The notes beneath the pieces were generated by a model that saw only the letters and a list, made by a program, of their open reading frames with translations, searched no databases and was not told the DNA's origin. Shown piece by piece: positions 15,423-19,470 of a DNA stretch of 19,470 nt; position 1 is the stretch's first letter; each line of letters begins with the position of its first letter. The position numbers and the translations under genes were made by a program. The stretch comes from CAZMXS01 sp964570325 (GTDB lineage Bacteria; Verrucomicrobiota; Kiritimatiellia; CAIQIC01; CAZMXS01). The DNA is taken from positions 1 through 19,470 of the forward strand of contig CAZMXS010000087.1 of NCBI GenBank assembly GCA_964570325.1, read 5' to 3'.

Positions 15423-15462
15423 GGGATTACGCCCTGATTGCCGATCATAAATTGATAATCCC
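15423..15462. promoter_or_regulatory. Possible activator site between flgL and the Cys4 gene
   Basis: In the 333-base gap between flgL and the Cys4 gene, GGGATTA (15423-15429) and TAATCCC (15456-15462) form a 7-base inverted repeat. Inside it is the A/T-rich GATCATAAATTGATAATC. It lies roughly 65-100 bases upstream of the predicted start of the Cys4 transcript and 160-200 bases upstream of that of flgL, the usual range for enhancer-binding proteins. The rest of the gap holds the two promoters and nothing else I can name. Confidence 0.3.
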
Positions 15463-15499
15463 GGGGCCCGCGCTCCGGCAATACCTGCCGCTTGGTCTA

Positions 15500-15515
15500 T
15501 GGCACCCCGCCTGCT
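15500..15515 (+). promoter_or_regulatory. Sigma-54-type promoter of the Cys4 gene
   Basis: TGGCAC-CCCGC-CTGCT has GG (15501-15502) and GC (15513-15514) 10 bases apart. It differs from the fliO element by a single base. Transcription is predicted near 15526, giving a leader of about 41 bases to the ATG at 15567. Confidence 0.65.
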
Positions 15516-15566
15516 GTACCCGGCCTGAAAGGGATGGATCGCGGGAAACCCGAGAAGGAACAATCT

Positions 15567-15785
15567 ATGAGTCTGCTGATTAAATGCTGCGAATGCCAGC
15601 GTATCCGTTTGAACAATGCTTGGATCCCGGAGCACGAGGTGCCGGTCGCGGACGCCTTGTTCTCACACGGCTATTGCCCGGAGTGTCTCGATAAGATGAT
15701 GGCGCAAGTCGAGGCATGGGATCCGGCGCTGGACCTGAAGTTCGGGCGCCGCCCGCTTAATCTCGATCCAGTGCTTGGCGGATGA
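15567..15785 (+). CDS. Small Cys4 (zinc-ribbon-like) signalling-associated protein
   Basis: This 72-residue soluble protein has two CxxC pairs, C7-x2-C10 and C37-x2-C40, with phrases CCECQRIR and FSHGYCPECLDKMM. These match a motif I know from the C-terminus of PAS- and receiver-containing proteins, usually written CxxCKKIR...W...FSHGxCPxC. Here it stands alone. It may bind zinc or another metal (inference). The ATG at 15567 is chosen because AAGGAA lies 6 bases upstream and because the sigma-54-type promoter at 15500-15515 fits it. A longer frame from 15492 would begin upstream of that promoter. Its last 29 bases overlap the end of the convergent hybrid kinase gene. Confidence 0.75.
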   Translation: MSLLIKCCECQRIRLNNAWIPEHEVPVADALFSHGYCPECLDKMMAQVEAWDPALDLKFGRRPLNLDPVLGG

Positions 15786-17862
15786 ATACCAACAGCCGGT
15801 TGATGTCGAATGGCTTTTCGAGGAAGGCCTGCGCGGCCGGCATGGCGCGGCGATCAAACCCGTAGCCGCTCATCAACACGGCCTTCAGGTGCGGCTTGAT
15901 CTTCCGCAGCTCCACAAGACATTCCCGGCCGTCCATGTCCGGCATGGCCATATCCAGGAGAACCAGCGCCACCTCGTCCCGGCGACGGCGGATGAGGCGT
16001 TGCGCTTCGGCGCCGCTCGATGCGGTGAAAACCCGGTACCCGTACTTGGAAAGGATGGCGGCAGTGCTTTTGAGGATTGGCGGTTCGTCATCCACCACAA
16101 GGATCGTTTCGTGCCCCCCCGGCGAGCGTTCCCGCCCGCCGCCTGCCGCGGGCATTGGGTGCCCTGGTGTCTCTTTCACGCACAGCGGCAGATAGATGGT
16201 GAAGGCGGCTCCGCCTTCCGGCCGATTGTGAGCGGTGACATACCCGTGGTGATGGCGCACGATGGCTTGCACCATGGATAGCCCAAGGCCCGTGCCGGCG
16301 CCACGGGATTTAGTGGTAAAAAAAGGCTCGAATATCCGCGGCAGCGCATTGACGTCAATGCCGGGGCCCGAATCCTCCACAACCACCCCGGCGTAGCGCC
16401 CGGGCCGCGCTTCGGGGATGGCCGGCGTCGTCGTTTCCCAGTCCACCGGCCCGGAACGGATCGTCAGCCAGCCACCGGCCGGCATGGCGTCGCGGGCATT
16501 CAGAATCAGGTTTAAAAGAATCTGCTCGAACTGTGTCGGATCGGTGCGCGCGATCAGCGGGTCGGGCGCCAGTTCCAGTTGGATCTGGATGTTTTTCGGC
16601 AGCGTGCGCCGGAACAACCGGCTCAAGTGCAGCAATTGGTCGTTGAGATCAATCGGCTGGCTATGACCGGTGGCCGGTCGGCTGACGGACAGTAATTGCC
16701 GCGCGATGTCCGCGGCGCGCATGATTTCCTGCTGGATGATCTCCAGATCCTCGTAGGTGCCATCCTGTTCCCGGCGGTCGAGCAGTAACAACTGAATGGA
16801 TGAACGGATGCCGGTGAGGATGTTGTTGAAATCGTGCGCCAGGCCGCCGGCCAGCGCGCCGATGGTTTCCATTTTCTGGGTCTGCAGCAGACGCTCCTGG
16901 AACATCTTCCGGGCCACCATGCCGGCGGCGAAGCGGGCGGTGGTCCGCAGTCGGCGCAGTTGGACCGGCGGCCAGACCCGCTGCGCTTCCGGCGCGGCGA
17001 ACGCCAGGCAGCCGAGCCAGTGCCGCCCGCTGAACAGGGGGACAACCGCCACCGCTGCCGCCCCGATCTGCCGCAATAATGTTCGACCGAATCGGTCGCC
17101 GGCGCGGCCGGAAGCCAATACAATTTTGCCGGCAGCCAGGCGCCGGGCCCAGCCGGCGCCCGGCCCGGACCAGTCCAGATACAGAGCCTCCGGGTCCCCC
17201 GGAGGTTCGCCGCCCCGGTTGAAACGCGCAATTCGGCGGGCGCCGGCCGCATCCGGGGTGTTCTCGAAGAGGTGCGCGGCGGCGAGGCCGGGCAGGGCGG
17301 TGAGCGGGGTCTCCAGCAGGTGCCGCATGGCCGCGCAGTGCCCGCAGGATCGCGGTCCGCAAAGCATCTGGTTGACACAGGTGGTAAGGGCCGCCTCGTA
17401 GCGCAACTGGCCGGCCAGTTCCTCTTCGTGGCAGTGCAGGCGGGTGATATCGGTCAGAATCACCAAGGCCGCCGGCGCGCGCCCGACGACGTTCGCCGCC
17501 GTCGGCAGGCAGACACACTGTAGCCAGCGGTGCGCGCCATCCGGATCGGCCAGTCCAATGACGGCATCGCGGACGGCGCGGCCTGAACGTACGGCGCGGC
17601 TCCAGGGCTGGCGGCCGGCAGACAGTGGCCGCCCGTTCCGATCCAGCGTCCGCAGGATGGTTTGGCGGATCGGATCCCGGCCGCGCCCGCCGGCCAGGCC
17701 CAGCAATCGCGCGGCGGCCGGGTTGGCCTGGAGCACACGCCCGCCGGCTTGGATAACGGCCAGCGGCAGAGGCTGGTGGCGCCCCTCGGCCAATCGGGCG
17801 GCCAACAGCATTTCAGGCGCGGCGGTGGGATTGGGCGGCTGCAACTGGCGGCGCTTTTTCAT
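15757..17862 (-). CDS. Soluble PAS-GAF hybrid sensor histidine kinase
   Basis: The 701-residue protein has a PAS domain (about 30-150), a GAF-like domain (about 160-320), a HisKA dimer domain with phospho-acceptor H343 in LAHDFNNIL, and an HATPase domain with N-box N451-N455, DSGPGI (497-502) and GTGLGL (523-528). It ends in a receiver domain with D591/D592, phospho-acceptor D637, S665 and K683. No membrane segment is seen, so it senses a cytoplasmic signal. Four cysteines (C162, C168, C173, C176) sit at the PAS-GAF junction and could bind a metal or Fe-S cluster. The ATG at 17862 follows the HDOD stop by 17 bases; the longer frame to 17979 would overlap the HDOD gene. It is last in the cheB-HDOD-kinase group. 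No DNA-binding output domain is present; its partner is unknown. Confidence 0.92.
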   Translation of the reverse strand: MKKRRQLQPPNPTAAPEMLLAARLAEGRHQPLPLAVIQAGGRVLQANPAAARLLGLAGGRGRDPIRQTILRTLDRNGRPLSAGRQPWSRAVRSGRAVRDAVIGLADPDGAHRWLQCVCLPTAANVVGRAPAALVILTDITRLHCHEEELAGQLRYEAALTTCVNQMLCGPRSCGHCAAMRHLLETPLTALPGLAAAHLFENTPDAAGARRIARFNRGGEPPGDPEALYLDWSGPGAGWARRLAAGKIVLASGRAGDRFGRTLLRQIGAAAVAVVPLFSGRHWLGCLAFAAPEAQRVWPPVQLRRLRTTARFAAGMVARKMFQERLLQTQKMETIGALAGGLAHDFNNILTGIRSSIQLLLLDRREQDGTYEDLEIIQQEIMRAADIARQLLSVSRPATGHSQPIDLNDQLLHLSRLFRRTLPKNIQIQLELAPDPLIARTDPTQFEQILLNLILNARDAMPAGGWLTIRSGPVDWETTTPAIPEARPGRYAGVVVEDSGPGIDVNALPRIFEPFFTTKSRGAGTGLGLSMVQAIVRHHHGYVTAHNRPEGGAAFTIYLPLCVKETPGHPMPAAGGGRERSPGGHETILVVDDEPPILKSTAAILSKYGYRVFTASSGAEAQRLIRRRRDEVALVLLDMAMPDMDGRECLVELRKIKPHLKAVLMSGYGFDRRAMPAAQAFLEKPFDINRLLVFIRQALDRD

Positions 17863-17879
17863 CGCGGCCCGGACCCCGC

Positions 17880-18755
17880 TCAAACAAAGGCGAGCAGAAC
17901 CTCGGATTGCTTGGATTCTTCCTTGACCTGGTCCATGATCGCGGACATGTCGTCCACGTTGATTCCGAGCCGTTTCCAAACCCCGCGGAAAAACGCCGGC
18001 GCAACGGCATCGCCGCTGTCGCCGACCTTGACGAGATTACAAATGTAATTGGCCGCGTGCGTAAGCATGGCCAGGTCGCGTAATTCCTCATCCGCATTGT
18101 CCGGTTCATGATGCCAGCGGACGGTCTCAATGATCGCCGGCGCGAGGTTCCAGCGTTCGCCCAGCCAGGCGCCCACCTGGGCGTGGTCGGCGCCGATGGT
18201 CTCCAGCTCGATCTGGAAGAGCGGGACGTGCTGCTCGCGACAGAGCTGGATGGATTGCATGAACTCCGCGTGGAAGTAGGTCTCAAAGATGATCTTGCCG
18301 ATGTCGTGGAGCAGGCCGGCCAGGTGGAGCAGATCTTTCTCAATCGTGCGCCCGAGATTTGCGCGACAGCGGTTGTAAAGGACGTTGACGGCGATGCCGG
18401 TCGAGATACAGTGCCGCCAGAATTCTTCGCGGTTGAAGTCCGACTGCTTGGCCTTGCTAAAAGTGGCGAAGACCGAGGTGGACATGGCGATGTTGTTGAT
18501 CGCGTTCAGGCCCATCCGGGCGATGGCCAACTGGAGCGAAGTGATCGGGTCGCGCGCGCCGTAGAGCGCGGAATTGACCACTTTCAGGATGCGGGCCATC
18601 ATCGAGGGGTCGTCCTGAATGATGCGCGAAATGCGGGCCACATCCGAGTGGGGATCGCGCATCGCTTTCTGCAGTTTCTCCATCACGACCGGCAGCGTCG
18701 GCAGATTCTTGACGGCCGACAGTTTTTTGAAGATGTCTTCTTTTGTCATCGGCAT
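17880..18755 (-). CDS. HDOD domain signalling protein
   Basis: The 291-residue protein is a single HDOD domain with a short C-terminal helix. HDOD is a non-canonical HD-family output domain common in signalling and motility regulation. It has the typical start MTKEDIFKKLSAVKNLPTLP, then PHSDVARISRIIQDDPSMMARILKVVNSALYG, and GLLHDIGKIIF with an intact H150-D151 pair. Later conserved parts are DHAQVGAWLGERW and VRWHHEP. The ATG at 18755 is chosen because GGAGA lies 7 bases upstream; a longer frame begins at 18788 without such a site. It stands between cheB (77-base gap) and the hybrid kinase (17-base gap), which suggests that the three are transcribed together and act in motility or chemotaxis control. 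The enzymatic activity, if any, cannot be told. Confidence 0.92.
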   Translation of the reverse strand: MPMTKEDIFKKLSAVKNLPTLPVVMEKLQKAMRDPHSDVARISRIIQDDPSMMARILKVVNSALYGARDPITSLQLAIARMGLNAINNIAMSTSVFATFSKAKQSDFNREEFWRHCISTGIAVNVLYNRCRANLGRTIEKDLLHLAGLLHDIGKIIFETYFHAEFMQSIQLCREQHVPLFQIELETIGADHAQVGAWLGERWNLAPAIIETVRWHHEPDNADEELRDLAMLTHAANYICNLVKVGDSGDAVAPAFFRGVWKRLGINVDDMSAIMDQVKEESKQSEVLLAFV

Positions 18756-18798
18756 AGCCAGTTCTCCGGTCGCAACGCGGTCATTCAATCGCGAATGA

Positions 18799-18844
18799 GT
18801 TCAAAGTGCAAGGTTCAAAGTTCAACATCCGGTCAACTTTGAAC
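18799..18844. repeat. GTTCAAA tandem words and inverted copy between HDOD gene and cheB
   Basis: GTTCAAAGTGCAA, then GTTCAAAGTT (18813-18822) and an inverted copy AACTTTGAAC (18835-18844) make a perfect 10-bp hairpin stem with a 12-base loop. On the minus strand the inverted copy supplies the last codons and the TGA stop of cheB (18833-18835). This is the third such intergenic word repeat in the window. A role as a weak terminator or attenuator is possible, but no T-run follows. Confidence 0.55.
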
Positions 18845-19470
18845 GATCCCCGCTCCCGCATGTCCGATGATTCGGACGGCGATTTGGTCGAGTGGCACAA
18901 TATCGCATGCGGCGCCCAGCTTGGCGGCCTCCGCCGGCATTCCATACACCACCGAGCTTTCGCGATCCTGCGCGAGCGTGTACGCGCCGGCCTGACGCAT
19001 TTCCAGCAGGCCGGCCGCGCCGTCCGCGCCCATGCCGGTCAGGATTACGCCGATGGCGTTGGCGCCGGCGTACTTGGCGACGCTCTTGAACAGCACCTCC
19101 ACGCTGGGGCGCTGATGATATACCAAGGGCCCGCTCTTGACCTGCACGTAGTAGCGCGCTCCACTGCGGCGCAGCAGCATGTGGTAATTGCCCGGCGCGA
19201 TCAGGGCGACACCGGCGAGGACCGTGTCGTTGTCCTGCGCTTCGCGGACTTCGATTGCGCACAGGCTGTTCAGGCGTTCGGCGAAGGAGCGGGTGAAATG
19301 CTCCGGCATGTGCTGGACGATTACCGTCCCCGGCGCGTTGTGCGGAAAGCGCTCCAGCACGCGTTCGATGGCCTGGGTGCCGCCGGTCGAAGCCCCGATC
19401 GCCACCACCTTGTCCGTGGTTTGGCTCAAGGCCAGCCGCGTGGGTGGCGCCGCCGCGGCGGCCGCCGCGG
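18833..19470 (-). CDS. cheB: Protein-glutamate methylesterase CheB, C-terminal part (runs off window)
   Basis: CheB removes methyl groups from chemoreceptors and deamidates glutamines, resetting them after stimulation. The window holds the complete methylesterase domain: VVAIGASTGGTQA with the catalytic serine, VIVQHMPEHFTRSFAERL with the catalytic histidine, and GVILTGMGADGAAGLLEMR with the catalytic aspartate. A TTG at 19429 could be read as a start. However, the frame continues open to the window edge through a run of alanines and two prolines, which looks like the linker to the receiver domain of normal CheB. I therefore treat the gene as cut off at its 5' end. The last residues (VQS) and the stop come from the repeat at 18835-18844. 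Confidence 0.92.
   Translation of the reverse strand, partial: AAAAAAAPPTRLALSQTTDKVVAIGASTGGTQAIERVLERFPHNAPGTVIVQHMPEHFTRSFAERLNSLCAIEVREAQDNDTVLAGVALIAPGNYHMLLRRSGARYYVQVKSGPLVYHQRPSVEVLFKSVAKYAGANAIGVILTGMGADGAAGLLEMRQAGAYTLAQDRESSVVYGMPAEAAKLGAACDIVPLDQIAVRIIGHAGAGIVQS

Noticed and set aside
15440..15447. GCCGATCA, close to the sigma-28 -10 box GCCGATAA
   Set aside because: The correctly spaced upstream bases (15421-15428) do not resemble TAAAGTTT, and a better sigma-54-type promoter lies downstream.
15492..15566. Upstream extension of the Cys4 protein by 25 residues
   Set aside because: It would begin before the predicted transcription start and lacks a ribosome site. AAGGAA precedes the ATG at 15567.

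Overview
The window is a chromosomal flagellar and chemotaxis locus from a GC-rich, motile, Gram-negative-type bacterium. The flagellar gene order is fliO-fliP-fliQ-fliR-flhB-flhA-flhF-flhG-(small membrane gene)-fliA, and sigma-54-type promoters appear next to flagellar genes. I cannot place the species. The gene style and the decayed short tandem 'word' repeats between genes make me lean weakly towards an uncultured lineage of the PVC or a related phylum.

Layout. (1) Positions 1-1237: a strong intrinsic terminator of an upstream gene, followed at once by a GH13 alpha-amylase-family gene with no normal start codon at the expected place. (2) 1400-4468, minus strand: a DUF115/MptE-like protein of the flagellin-modification (Maf) type, then a radical SAM protein. 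(3) 4607-13938, plus strand: the flagellar export operon, with tight stop/start overlaps at fliO-fliP, flhF-flhG and flhG-small gene. It continues through fliA (sigma-28) into a proline-rich protein of unknown function. (4) 14070-15233, minus: flgL, carrying an extra beta-rich module like those of phage tail proteins. (5) 15567-15785, plus: a 72-residue Cys4 protein that looks like the stand-alone form of a C-terminal motif usually fused to PAS or receiver proteins. (6) 15757-19470, minus: cheB (cut by the window edge), an HDOD protein and a soluble PAS-GAF hybrid histidine kinase.

How it fits together. FliO/P/Q/R/FlhB/FlhA form the export gate. FlhF and FlhG set flagellar position and number. 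FliA drives late genes. FlgL joins hook to filament. The DUF115/radical SAM pair is a candidate flagellin-modification module.

The most useful observation is regulatory. Reading by eye, I find the same 16-base -24/-12 element (TGGCAN-N5-CTGCT, GG and GC exactly 10 bases apart) before or at the 5' end of four transcription units: radical SAM, DUF115, fliO and the Cys4 gene. A one-mismatch copy lies before flgL. This points to one sigma-54 regulon joining flagellar export, hook-filament junction, a putative glycosylation module and a small signalling protein. It also bears on the start codons of fliO and the DUF115 gene.
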